NCBI GenBank assembly: GCA_937923465.1
Contig: CALDUB010000195.1
Span: 1 to 47,712, forward strand
Reading direction: 5' to 3'
Source: an uncultured Saprospiraceae bacterium
GTDB taxonomy: Bacteria > Bacteroidota > Bacteroidia > Chitinophagales > Saprospiraceae
DNA length: 47,712 nucleotides
Shown here in pieces: positions 26,316-35,700 of the stretch. The stretch's first letter is position 1; every line of letters begins with the position of its first letter. The translations under genes were made by a program, and so were the position numbers. A model generated the notes under the pieces. That model saw nothing but the letters and a program-made list of their open reading frames with translations, made no database searches and was not told the origin of the DNA.

Positions 26316-26354
26316 AAAAGGTGCTTTTCTCTCGCGAGGAAAGCACCTTTTTTG
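26316..26354 (+). terminator. Intrinsic terminator of the Omp28-like gene
   Basis: AAAAGGTGCTTTTCTC, a short loop, then GAGGAAAGCACCTTTTTT. The stem is about 15 bp with one mismatch and a T-run. Confidence 0.92.
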
Positions 26355-26371
26355 TTTCCTTTGTGTTTTTA

Positions 26372-26480
26372 AAGATGTTAGATATTACACTTTAGATGTT
26401 AAATGTCAAACGTCCACTGTTCATCATTACACACATACTAGAGTCTAACGTCCAATATCTAACATCTAATATCTTCAAAA
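26372..26480. repeat. Head-to-head TCTAAnr heptamer dyad before the O-methyltransferase
   Basis: The left arm (26372-26415) carries AGATGTT, AGATATT and AGATGTT type units. The right arm (26444-26477) carries TCTAACG, TCCAATA, TCTAACA and TCTAATA in 7-base phase. The arms are complementary and would form a long hairpin ending six bases before the start codon at 26483. Translating the right arm as protein gives the false N-terminal extension NVQYLTSNIF. Confidence 0.82.
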
Positions 26481-26482
26481 AA

Positions 26483-27118
26483 ATGAATCGCCACCAAAAA
26501 GAAATACATAAATACTGCTCTATCCACAGTACGCCTCAGTCCGATATTCTATATGAATTGGAACGAGAAACTTACTTAAAAACACTTGCGCCACAGATGA
26601 TGTCAGGGCACTTGCAAGGTCGTTTTTTAAGCTTATTATCAAAAATGCAGCGTCCGCGTCGTGTTTTGGAGTTAGGTGTATTCACGGGTTATGCGACTTT
26701 GTGTTTGGCAGAAGGATTGGCAGAAGACGGCATTATTCACGCAATAGAAGGTAATCCTGAGTTGGAGCACATCATCCAAAAATATGTCAAAAAAGCAGGT
26801 CTAGAAGATAAGGTCAAACTACATATCGGCGATGCAAAGGTCATTGCGGGCGAACTAGAAGAAACCTTTGATTTGGTCTTTATTGACGCTGGGAAAAGGG
26901 ATTATGCCTTTTATTTTGATTTAATTATCGAAAAAGTCAATTCTGGGGGTATCCTTTTGGCAGATAATGTATTATGGAGTGGCAAGGTCATCTCAGGTGC
27001 GACGGATGCGGACACGCAACTGTTGGACGCTTTCAACAAAAAAGTCAATGCTGACCCACGCGTAGAAAACATCATCATGCCCCTTAGAGATGGTCTAACA
27101 ATCATCCAAAAAAAATAG
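26483..27118 (+). CDS. Class I SAM-dependent O-methyltransferase (catechol/caffeoyl-CoA type)
   Basis: This is a 211-residue cytosolic enzyme transferring methyl from SAM to a hydroxyl, normally with a divalent cation. SAM-binding motif RVLELGVFTGYATLCLAEGL lies around residues 60-80. The metal-binding stretch DLVFIDAGKRDYAFYF and LLADNVLWSGKV match the COMT-like O-methyltransferase family (PF01596). The start MNRHQKEIHKYC was chosen over an ATG-less extension to 26396 that runs through repeats. The substrate is unknown. It is followed by an MtfA-like gene after a heptamer tract. Confidence 0.92.
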   Translation: MNRHQKEIHKYCSIHSTPQSDILYELERETYLKTLAPQMMSGHLQGRFLSLLSKMQRPRRVLELGVFTGYATLCLAEGLAEDGIIHAIEGNPELEHIIQKYVKKAGLEDKVKLHIGDAKVIAGELEETFDLVFIDAGKRDYAFYFDLIIEKVNSGGILLADNVLWSGKVISGATDADTQLLDAFNKKVNADPRVENIIMPLRDGLTIIQKK

Positions 27119-27132
27119 ATGTAAGCCATAAA

Positions 27133-27166
27133 TCTAACATCTAAAGTCTAATATCTAACATCTTTC
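27133..27166. repeat. TCTAAnr heptamer tract between O-methyltransferase and MtfA-like genes
   Basis: Four exact-phase units (TCTAACA, TCTAAAG, TCTAATA, TCTAACA) are followed by TCTTTCA. It ends a few bases before the start codon at 27171. It is single-sided, without a dyad partner. Confidence 0.92.
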
Positions 27167-27170
27167 ATAC

Positions 27171-27980
27171 ATGTTTGCAAGAGCCATTTCAATCTCATTA
27201 GCAATAATAGCAGCTGCACTTTTTGCCTATTCGCACTTCTACGAAGCGCCTAATTTTGCGATATATGCAATCATTCCTTTCTTGCCAGCAGCAGTCGTAT
27301 TTATTCTAGCGCCTCAAATAAACTGGTGGTGGTACACAAAAAATCCGCCGTCGATTGACAATAGTCTCAAGGTTATATTGCAAACAAAACTTTCTTTCTA
27401 TCAAAGTCTTTCTGCTGCTGATAAAAAGAAATTTGAAGAGCGTGTGACCTTGTTCATTATGGCAAAACAGTTCATGCCAAAAATCCATGATGTCGTACCA
27501 GAAGACATGAAAGCAATCATCGCTGCCAGCGCAGTTATGTTGACTTTTGACAAAGAAGAAAATTGGCTTTTTGATAAATATGAGCAATACGTCATTTATC
27601 CACACCCTTTTCCGACACCTCAATATGAAACATGGCATATCTGTGAGCATTTTGAAGAGGACGGCGTTATGCTTTTCTCTGCGGAACATTTACTACATGG
27701 TTTTTTTGAACCTCATCAGTATTATCAAATTGCATTGCATGAGTTTGTAAATGTATTTTTAGAAGATTATTCGGGGACAGAATATCCACAGTTTGGAGAG
27801 GAACATTGGGCAGCTTTCGAGAAAATTAGTAATTTTTCGGAAGAAAAAACCAAAGCTTACATTGGATTGCCCAATATAAATCCTGCATCTATTGGAACGA
27901 CTTTGTTCTTTACACATCGGGAAATCTTTGCGAAGGTCTTGCCTAAAGAGTTTGAGGCTTTAAAAGGTATTTTTAGATAA
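27171..27980 (+). CDS. MtfA-like protein with altered zinc motif
   Basis: This 269-residue protein has two hydrophobic N-terminal segments (4-22 and 31-50) and an MtfA-type (PF06167) domain from about 60. MtfA of E. coli is a zinc peptidase that interacts with Mlc. Here the metal motif reads HEFVN (190-194) in IALHEFVNVFLED, so the second His of HExxH is replaced by Asn. The downstream acidic ligand region (THREIFAKVLPKEFE) is also unusual. It may be catalytically impaired or use another ligand set. It follows the O-methyltransferase gene by 52 bp, probably in one operon. Confidence 0.85.
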   Translation: MFARAISISLAIIAAALFAYSHFYEAPNFAIYAIIPFLPAAVVFILAPQINWWWYTKNPPSIDNSLKVILQTKLSFYQSLSAADKKKFEERVTLFIMAKQFMPKIHDVVPEDMKAIIAASAVMLTFDKEENWLFDKYEQYVIYPHPFPTPQYETWHICEHFEEDGVMLFSAEHLLHGFFEPHQYYQIALHEFVNVFLEDYSGTEYPQFGEEHWAAFEKISNFSEEKTKAYIGLPNINPASIGTTLFFTHREIFAKVLPKEFEALKGIFR

Positions 27981-27985
27981 TAGAC

Positions 27986-28018
27986 TTTATTCAGTCAACC
28001 AAACTTCTCTTATCTTTG
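27986..28018 (+). promoter_or_regulatory. Candidate uvrB promoter
   Basis: TATCTTTG (28011-28018) with TTTA (27986-27989) 21 bases upstream. If used, the uvrB message has a leader of about 235 nt that contains both the TCTAAnr dyad and the TTCATAT tract. Confidence 0.5.
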
Positions 28019-28040
28019 TTTTACCCGCACCAAGAACATT

Positions 28041-28200
28041 TGGACTTTGGACAGAAGATATTAGACCTTAGATTTTAGACATTTCAAGTAGAAAATCTAA
28101 CTTTCATTTTTTACGAACATTGATAATCAAGAAAATACATATTATCTCGATTTCACTATTTAGAGAGTCTAACATCTAAAATCTTTCGTCCAAAGTCTAA
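28041..28200. repeat. Long TCTAAnr heptamer dyad in the uvrB leader
   Basis: Left 28041-28084 holds AGATATT, AGACCTT, AGATTTT and AGACATT units after GGACTTTGGAC. Right 28168-28200 holds TCTAACA, TCTAAAA and TCTTTCG units, then GTCCAAAGTC. The outer ends (GGACTTTGGAC and GTCCAAAGTC) are also complementary, so the whole is an imperfect hairpin with a loop of about 80 bases. Confidence 0.82.
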
Positions 28201-28223
28201 AAGAACATACATGTCAAAAAAAA

Positions 28224-28253
28224 TTCATATTTCATATTTCATCCTTCATATTT
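28224..28253. repeat. TTCATAT heptamer tract before uvrB
   Basis: The units are TTCATAT, TTCATAT, TTCATCC and TTCATAT in exact phase, ending six bases before the ATG at 28259. This is the reverse complement of the word at 8608-8634. Confidence 0.9.
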
Positions 28254-28258
28254 AGTCA

Positions 28259-30280
28259 ATGGCATACAAGCTCGAGTCCCCTTTTACGCCAACAGGCGAC
28301 CAACCGAATGCAATCAAGGAAATTGTTGAAGGCATCAATGCCAATGAACCCGCACAAGTATTATTAGGTGTGACAGGTTCAGGAAAGACCTTTACTATGG
28401 CTAATGTCATTGCGAAATTGGGTCGTCCTACGCTTATTTTGACACATAATAAAACCTTGACAGCTCAGTTGTATGGCGAATTTCAAGATTTTTTCCCTGA
28501 TAATGCGGTAGAGTTTTTTGTATCTTACTATGATTACTACCAGCCCGAGGCTTACATGTCAGTATCCGATACTTACATTGAAAAAGACCTACAAATCAAT
28601 GAAGAAGTGGATAAGCTGCGTTTGCGCGCAACCTCTTCTCTCCTATCGGGACGCCGTGATGTGATTATTGTAGCTTCGGTTTCTTGTATCTATGGTATGG
28701 GAAATCCAGAAGATTTTCAAGCTGGAATTATCCGTATCAAGCAAGGTGAAGTTGTTTCTCGTAATGATTTTTTGTATCGTCTCGTGGAAATTTTATACTC
28801 TCGGACAGAGACAGATTTCTCTCGCGCGACTTTCAGAGTTAGAGGAGATACCGTCGATATTAATTTGCCTTATGTGGACTATGGCATGCGGATTACTTTC
28901 TTTGGCGATGAAATCGAATCTATCGAACGCATCGAAACGGAGTCTGGTGCCCGCATTGAAAATCTAGAAATTGCTTCTATTTTCCCCGCAAATCTATATG
29001 TCGCACCTCGCGATAAGATGCACGATATTTTACGTGCTATCGAAGATGAATTGTACGAACACGTCAAATATTTTGAAAAAGAAGGTAGACTGCTAGAAGC
29101 ACAAAGAATTAAAGAGCGGACTGCTTTTGACCTAGAAATGATGAAGGAATTGGGTTATTGTAACGGTGTCGAGAATTACTCTCGTTACTTTGACGGGCGA
29201 ACTCCCGGGACGCGTCCTTTCTGTTTGTTAGACTATTTTCCAGATGATTATTTGATGTTTATTGATGAGAGTCACGTGACTGTGCCGCAGGTGCGTGGTA
29301 TGTGGGGCGGTGACCGTGCCCGTAAACTCAACTTGGTTAATTATGGTTTTCGTCTGCCTTCGGCAATGGATAATCGTCCTTTGGCTTTTGGAGAGTTTGA
29401 AGGTCTTATCAATCAAGTTGTCTATGTAAGTGCCACGCCTGGTGACCATGAATTAGAACAAGTGGGTGGTGTCATCACCGAGCAGATTATTCGTCCGACA
29501 GGATTGCTTGACCCGCCGATTGAAGTGCGCCCAAGTATCAATCAGATTGATGATTTACTAGATGAAATAAACGAGCGTATCAAACGCGATGAACGTATTT
29601 TAGTAACAACTCTGACCAAACGTATGGCTGAGGAATTGACAAAATACCTGACTAAATTAGACATCAAAGTCCGCTATATCCACTCCGAAGTCGATACTAT
29701 GGAGCGCGTTGAAATCTTACGCGATTTGCGTCTTGGTGAATTTGACGCATTAGTTGGAGTTAACCTTTTGCGGGAGGGATTGGATTTACCTGAGGTTTCT
29801 CTGGTTGCCATTTTGGATGCAGACAAAGAAGGTTTCTTACGTAATGACCGTTCGCTCACGCAGACAGCTGGACGTGCCGCACGTAATGTCAATGGATTGG
29901 TTATTTTCTATGCAGACAAGGTAACAGATAGTATGCAACGTACAATTGACGAGACTAATCGTCGCCGCGTTATTCAAATGGAATATAATGTCAAACACAA
30001 CATTACGCCACGTACCGTTCGCAAGTCGAAGGATGAAATCATGTCAAAGAATAGTATTCTTGACATCAGAGGTAATGAACCAAAATACTACATTGAGCCT
30101 GTAAAACCAAGTATCGCTGCTGACCCTATCGTCAGTTATATGTCGCGCGACCAACTAGAAAAAACTATCAAAGTAACGGAACAGAAAATGAAGAAAGCTG
30201 CGAAGGATTTAGACTTTATTTCGGCTGCGCAGTTTCGGGATGAGTTGTTTGCTTTGAAGAAAAAGTTAAAAGACGTTTAA
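28259..30280 (+). CDS. uvrB: UvrABC excision nuclease subunit B
   Basis: This is the damage-verification helicase-like subunit of nucleotide excision repair, acting with UvrA and UvrC on DNA. Its 673 residues are normal. Walker A GVTGSGKT is at 37-44, the beta-hairpin sequence YYDYYQPEAY lies near 95, the DEAD-box-type motif is FIDESHVT, and helicase motif VI is QTAGRAARN. The C-terminal UVR motif (about 632-667) that binds UvrC is complete. It appears monocistronic, with a repeat-rich leader and a dyad after its stop. Confidence 0.98.
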   Translation: MAYKLESPFTPTGDQPNAIKEIVEGINANEPAQVLLGVTGSGKTFTMANVIAKLGRPTLILTHNKTLTAQLYGEFQDFFPDNAVEFFVSYYDYYQPEAYMSVSDTYIEKDLQINEEVDKLRLRATSSLLSGRRDVIIVASVSCIYGMGNPEDFQAGIIRIKQGEVVSRNDFLYRLVEILYSRTETDFSRATFRVRGDTVDINLPYVDYGMRITFFGDEIESIERIETESGARIENLEIASIFPANLYVAPRDKMHDILRAIEDELYEHVKYFEKEGRLLEAQRIKERTAFDLEMMKELGYCNGVENYSRYFDGRTPGTRPFCLLDYFPDDYLMFIDESHVTVPQVRGMWGGDRARKLNLVNYGFRLPSAMDNRPLAFGEFEGLINQVVYVSATPGDHELEQVGGVITEQIIRPTGLLDPPIEVRPSINQIDDLLDEINERIKRDERILVTTLTKRMAEELTKYLTKLDIKVRYIHSEVDTMERVEILRDLRLGEFDALVGVNLLREGLDLPEVSLVAILDADKEGFLRNDRSLTQTAGRAARNVNGLVIFYADKVTDSMQRTIDETNRRRVIQMEYNVKHNITPRTVRKSKDEIMSKNSILDIRGNEPKYYIEPVKPSIAADPIVSYMSRDQLEKTIKVTEQKMKKAAKDLDFISAAQFRDELFALKKKLKDV

Positions 30281-30300
30281 TTATATAATAATTTGCGTTG

Positions 30301-30384
30301 TTGTTAGAGTCGTTTGAGTTGTTCAACTTACAGTTAATCTAGAAACTGTCATAATATGAAAGACAATTCAAACTACTCTAACAA
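30301..30384. repeat. Dyad of nonamer words after uvrB
   Basis: The arms 30301-30323 and 30362-30384 are complementary over 23 bp with three mismatches. The left arm reads as 9-base units of the form GTTGTTAGA, GTCGTTTGA and GTTGTTCAA. A nested ACAGTT/AACTGT hairpin (about 30331-30350) lies inside. Confidence 0.7.
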
Positions 30385-30467
30385 TGTATCTCTATTCAGA
30401 CTCCAAAAATTAAGATTTTAACATTTTCCTAATGTGTCTTTTCCCTTTTTTGAGCGTTATATAAACC

Positions 30468-31547
30468 ATGACAGCAAAAAAAATCATATTCACTTTCCTC
30501 CTCGCCAGCTTACCCTTCCTCAGCTTTAGCCAAACCATTTTCGCACCCGAAGTTCCAATAAAAACACTACGAGACACCGCCGTCTTTTTCGACTTCGGAA
30601 AATATGATTTGCGACCAGCTTCCATTGCAGTTTTACAAGACCTAGCTCTTGAGATTAAAGACTTAAAAAACGTCAGTATTGAAGTCACGGCGCACACCGA
30701 CGCTATTGGGACAAATGAAGCAAATGATATCTTATCTCAAAATCGTGCAGATGCCGTCAAAGCCTTTTTGGCAACTCAAGGTATCGTTGATAGTATTATC
30801 ACAGCACAAGTTTATGGCGAAAACGTTCCTGTCGCAGACAACAATAGTGATACGGGACGACAAGCCAATCGCCGTGCGACTATCAAGGTTTTACGCGCTA
30901 TGCCGACGGGCACATACAAGGGACGAGTCATAGATTTCGAAACAAAAGAGGGTATTCAAGCAGAAGTCATCTTTCGGTCTAAGACGGAACGAGATAGCTT
31001 TACGACGGATGTAAATGGCGAATTTATCACCAAGTTACCTTTGGGCGAAATCATTGGTTTTGATGTCTATGCGCCTTGCTATTTTTTTGAGAATAAAATG
31101 TTTCGAGTAAAACGGATTGGGGAATTAGAATTTGCATTACCCAAGGTAGAAAAAGGCGCTGTTTTCCCAATAAAGAACTTATATTTTGTAGGTAATCAGT
31201 ACGTTTTATTGCCAAAATCAGAACCGACTCTACCAAAGCTATTAGCTTTTATGAAAAGGAATGACTGTGGTAAAATAGAAATCGCAGGTCATATCAATCA
31301 ACCCAATCGCCCGCCAGTTGTACCAGAGAGTTGGGATTTTAAATTGTCAGTCAATCGCGCAAAAATGGTCCATGATTATCTTCTAGAAAATGGTATCTCG
31401 CAAGAAAGGATGACTTACAAAGGATATGGAAATTCGCAGATGATTTATCCGACTGCGCGGACGGAAGAGAAACAAGCTCAAAATAGACGGGTAGAAATCC
31501 GAGTGACAGAAGATGTAAAGGAAGAAACTTCTGCCGAAAAGGAATAA
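30468..31547 (+). CDS. Exported protein with two OmpA-type peptidoglycan-binding domains
   Basis: This 359-residue protein has a signal peptide (1-21, SFSQ). The first OmpA C-terminal domain (about 36-142) has Asp78 in VTAHTDAIGTNEAND and Arg93 in LSQNRADAV, the two residues that grip diaminopimelate. A carboxypeptidase-regulatory-like domain follows (about 149-226). A second OmpA domain (about 235-347) has LSVNRAKMV, but IAGHINQP replaces the HTD, so Asp becomes Asn277. There is no beta-barrel or lipobox. It is probably a periplasmic cell-wall cross-linker or the end of a larger complex. Confidence 0.87.
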   Translation: MTAKKIIFTFLLASLPFLSFSQTIFAPEVPIKTLRDTAVFFDFGKYDLRPASIAVLQDLALEIKDLKNVSIEVTAHTDAIGTNEANDILSQNRADAVKAFLATQGIVDSIITAQVYGENVPVADNNSDTGRQANRRATIKVLRAMPTGTYKGRVIDFETKEGIQAEVIFRSKTERDSFTTDVNGEFITKLPLGEIIGFDVYAPCYFFENKMFRVKRIGELEFALPKVEKGAVFPIKNLYFVGNQYVLLPKSEPTLPKLLAFMKRNDCGKIEIAGHINQPNRPPVVPESWDFKLSVNRAKMVHDYLLENGISQERMTYKGYGNSQMIYPTARTEEKQAQNRRVEIRVTEDVKEETSAEKE

Positions 31548-31584
31548 ATTCATTTTCTGCAGAAGTTTAAATTGGAGGAATATT

Positions 31585-32274
31585 CTACAGATACTTCACC
31601 AATAATAATATCAAGAACACCACTCCCCAGGCTATCATCACCCATTGCAAAACAAAGCGAAAGGGGGTATTGATTTTCTTTGCAGATTTGCGAACAGCGG
31701 AGTTTATCGGCTGTGAAAAATTTGTAGCTGGTGCGTTATCATCCGCAGCAGATGCCGCAAACGTCTCATCTTGTACAATGTCATCCATGAGTTCATCTAA
31801 GCGTTCGCTTATCTTATTACCATAAGGCACTTTTCCTATGGAGTCTTGAATTTTTGGTTTGACGACATCTTGCAAGACTTTACCAAAAAAATCCTTTTTA
31901 GACATATTAGGGTCGCGCTCATCTTCTCTAAAATCGTCGTAGACTTTATCTATTGGATACAAAAGAGAAGATATCAATTCACTCACATTTCCAAAGAATG
32001 CATCTGTGATAAACTTCAAAATACCCGTCACAGACATCGCTATCATTCCACAAAACCCCGTAATAGTCGCGACAATAATCAACCAAACGGGTGCTTGTAA
32101 CCAGACTATTAAAACCAATAAGATAATAAAAACCAGTAAGGCTAGAGCGATTGATTTAAAAATCTGAAGTGGAATGGTCTTACCAAAAGTAAGCAAGCTC
32201 GTACCAGCGGTCAAAGGATTATTTCCCTTTAAATCTGTAAAAGTTTCAAGAGCTGTCTTTATGTCGAATTTCAT
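31585..32274 (-). CDS. Membrane protein of unknown function
   Basis: This 229-residue protein has two adjacent hydrophobic segments (about 36-60 and 62-88) and one at the C-terminus (about 208-228). A charged central region (about 105-165) contains KVYDDFREDERDPNMSKKDFFGKVLQDVVKP. I do not recognise a family. It is convergent with the double-OmpA gene; a perfect 10-bp stem AAACTTCTGC/GCAGAAGTTT (31525-31568) spans the OmpA gene stop between them. Confidence 0.65.
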   Translation of the reverse strand: MKFDIKTALETFTDLKGNNPLTAGTSLLTFGKTIPLQIFKSIALALLVFIILLVLIVWLQAPVWLIIVATITGFCGMIAMSVTGILKFITDAFFGNVSELISSLLYPIDKVYDDFREDERDPNMSKKDFFGKVLQDVVKPKIQDSIGKVPYGNKISERLDELMDDIVQDETFAASAADDNAPATNFSQPINSAVRKSAKKINTPFRFVLQWVMIAWGVVFLILLLVKYL

Positions 32275-32295
32275 ATTGTTTTGTATTTGTCACAT

Positions 32296-32550
32296 TGGAT
32301 TTTGGACTGAAGATATTAGTAACGCGAAAAAAATAGATTCAGAATTTTGACAAGATGTTTAGTCCTCATTTTGCACTTTGAAAAGCCTGAAAATATCAAC
32401 ACTTCTACGGTTTTCAGAGCCCAAACTGAGAACGAAATCTCTTTCCCAAAATTCTGAATCTATTTCTACCGCGTTACTTAGACGTTAGATTTTAGACTTT
32501 TTTAAAAATCTAACGTCTAACGTCTTTTATCCAAAGACTAAATATCACAA
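32296..32550. repeat. TCTAAnr heptamer tract split by a palindromic element
   Basis: The left remnant (32301-32317) reads GGACTGAAGATATTAG. The right part (32479-32550) has AGACGTT, AGATTTT and AGACTTT units, then the opposite orientation TCTAACG, TCTAACG, ending ATCCAAAGAC. Both sides look like one dyad-type tract interrupted by the 161-bp palindrome at 32318-32478. Confidence 0.65.
32318..32478. repeat. 161-bp imperfect palindromic element
   Basis: The ends are AGTAACGCG and CGCGTTACT. The arms remain complementary inward, including ATAGATTCAGAATTTTG (32333-32349) against CAAAATTCTGAATCTAT (32447-32463), a perfect 17-bp match. Length and internal order resemble the 165-bp palindrome at 8700-8864 (GCG near the end, then TTTTGnGAA, GATTT, and TCTnAAAA near the centre). 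It has no coding capacity and may be a MITE-like element. Confidence 0.75.
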
Positions 32551-32556
32551 AACTAC

Positions 32557-32592
32557 CAAAAAAAAGGCCGCTACGCAATAGCGCAACGACCT
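32557..32592 (-). terminator. Intrinsic terminator of the TlpA-like gene
   Basis: On the minus strand GGTCGTTGCGC, loop TATT, GCGTAGCGGCC, then a run of nine T. The three imperfect positions are all G-U pairs in RNA, so the stem is continuous. Confidence 0.85.
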
Positions 32593-32710
32593 CGTATGTT
32601 TAGTGCTTTTCTAAAAGTTCCCATTCAGAGTGAACGAAAACGTGTATGAGAGAGCTAAATATTCTCCCAACTCATAGCAAATTAAAAAGCATGTTTGTTT
32701 CAATTTATTC

Positions 32711-35700
32711 TCATCGCGTCAATAACGCACGAATCTGCTCAGTTATTTTAGAACTTGCTGGATTTGCTGCTGGACTTTCTGCTATTCGACCTTTTTGGTC
32801 TATCAAAAAGTAAGCTGGTAAACTCTTCACTTTGTACAATTCAGCGATTTTAGAGTGATATCCATGTCCTGCTTTCGCACAAACATGAGTCCCATGTAAA
32901 CCATGAGATTTCACATAACTTTCCCAATCGTCCTTATTATCATCCAGTGAAATGTACAAAAAGACAACTTCGTCTTTCGGAAAATTATTTGGTAAGCTCT
33001 GGCTATGTGGCAAATAACGGCGACAAGGCGCACACCAAGTTGCCCAAAAATCCATATAAACTACCTTTCCTTCAAAATCACTCAACCGCACTACTTCTCC
33101 ATTAATATCCGTCAATTCAAAATCAGGCGCCTTTGTCCCAATCACCAATCCTTTCGCCTCATTATAAGCGAATCGCAATACATTGCTATACAAATCATAT
33201 GGGCATTCTGCAATGAACGTTTGGATAGCGGCACCTGCTTCTGCCAGATTTCCACGACCACAAGCAGAATTTAATAACTGTGCAGCAGTGAAATAATAAG
33301 CTTCACCTTTCAAATACTTCTTTGCAATTTCCATTTGCGTCATACCTTTATTTTCGGGTAGTAACACAAGATAGTCTATATATTGCTGTAAGAAATAAAT
33401 GTAGTTTTTCGCAGGCAATCCGCTTTTCTCATTTATATTCAAATCCTTTAAAAAATCATAATAATCCGCCGTAACAGACATTGGTGCAGGCTCATCATTA
33501 TAAAGTGGATGCTCGTAAGGATAATTCAATAAATTAGAAGCGCGCCAGTAAGTAATATTTGTTTTTGCTACTGGTAAAAAAGTCTCACTCAACTTAATTT
33601 TCTTACAATACTTATCAGAAAATTGTTGACGGATTTTTACTTCTCGCTCTAAATATGCGCTAAATTCTTTAGCATTGGCATATTGTAATTTTGCTCGCAA
33701 TTCTTCATCTTGCGAAGCAAAGCCAAGCGCCATTTCTTTCAAATAAGTATTATTGTTTTCTCCCTTACCTGCAAAAGTAATCGTCTCCGTGATATTCGCA
33801 GCATCAAAAGAAATATTCAAATCATCTCCTGGTTCAATGAATATTTCAATGAACTTATTGCCGTAGGAAATCTCGCCACTAACGCCATGCGTTAAGCTAA
33901 AGTCAGTCGCAAATGTACCGTCAGCTTCTGGTTTGATTTCTCGTTTATCTTCTTTATATAAAATGGGGTCAAGGAAAAGCGTTAACTTTACTTTGCGACC
34001 ATTTGAGTTATAAATTTTTCCTTTTATAGAAACAACCGTTTCTTCCACATTTTGCGGTAAATTATCAATCTCTGGCAAATCTCTCGTCGAAAAATCTGCT
34101 ACTGACTTGCGCGCAGTTGTTCGTGTAGGACGCTTTTTATTAGCAACTATCGGCGCATCAGAAGGCGGCGGCGAAATCTTAATTATTTCTCTTTGTGCAA
34201 AGTCTGTCGTCTTCATACCTGCCCGACGACGCAGCGCATTCTCATAAGCGCGCTGCACTGTAAGGTCATAATCATCAATGGGATTTAAACGCAAAAAATT
34301 AAAAACATCTGTCTTCAGTTGCCCTTGTTCCTCGACATTAGCACGTTGATATAAGTCTTTGGCAAGTGCATAAAAAAGTGTTTGCCCATTTAGATTTGCC
34401 TTCGCTGCCACATTACTCATGCGCAGTTTAATCTTCTTTGTTTCGCGCGTAGTGACCTTACGTTCTCGCATCTCTACACCACCTCTAAAAACCCAACCAG
34501 TAACACCACTTTTAGTCCGAATCTGATACCAATAATCAGAATACAAGGTCCCAAAATGTCTATATCTAAATTTTTCTGTCGTTTGATTTAAAAGAAATTC
34601 AGCCTCTTCACCTTCTTGCAAATGACCTAGCACTTTATCTTCATGTGGTAATTCACGTATTTCAGAACGATGAAACCTTCCTAAAATATAAGGCTCCATG
34701 TAGCTACTCTCGACCTCTCTCGTCTGCGTAAATTTATCGTCCTCCTCTTGCGTTGGAGACTGATTACTGTAGCTAATATCTAAACCAGATATCCATCCTG
34801 TCATTCCACCATAAGCTTCTACTTTGTAAAAATTTTCTACGTCAATTTTTTCAGAGTCCAAAAGACGTTTATCTACAATGTGTAGTGTTTTACCTTTATC
34901 AATATTTAAAGTAACTGGAATTATCTTATGCTCATTCAATAAAATAATTGAAGTATTCTTTACCACCAATTTATCCGTTCCTCTGCTTATTTCCTGCCAT
35001 TCTCTCGGATTTTCCTTTGCAAAGTCTAAAAACAAATCTAAGAAATAAAGGTAATCCTGATTGATAAGCGCCGCGTCATTACTCAATTCTATCACTCTCA
35101 AAAAGTCATAATACTCCGTCGGCAAGGTCATCGGAATAGACAAATTATTACCAGCAGGATGTTCTGTTCGATAACGCATTAAGTGATATGCCCACCAATA
35201 ATCAATCGAAGTACTGGCATAAGCAGAAAACTCTTTAGAAAACTGCCCTTTTTTCTGCGCTAAAAAATCTTCTAAAAAACGTTTTTTCTTCGAGCGTACT
35301 TTATCCATATATCTACGAAAATTCAAAGAATTCCGTTGAATAATAGCCTCACTAATGACATTCTCAGAATAATTTTCAAATGCCAAGTCACTCTCATTCA
35401 GATACTCATTGTGCAAGGCTGCTTTTCCTTCAAAGGCAACCGTTTCACGTAAACTCTCTCCTTCAGATGATATTTTTATTGCATCGCCTGGTTCTAAATA
35501 AACATCCAAATCTTGTCCGCTATGACTAATACGCATGACGGTCGTTTTTTCCAATGGAAATTCAAAACGAAACTCGCCAACTTCACTCAATGGAATTTGG
35601 TAGATTTTTTCCTGACGTGTAATGTAATTTTCGACGACATGCACCTGTATCGTCCCTTCGGTAGGTTCACTTATGGCTCCGCCTATAAGCGTATTTTTTT

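Noticed and set aside
26396-26482. Extension of the O-methyltransferase
   Set aside because: It reads through TCTAAnr repeats; the ATG at 26483 fits the family start.
27133-27166. CRISPR array
   Set aside because: The 7-base units are contiguous with no unique spacers, and no cas genes are present.
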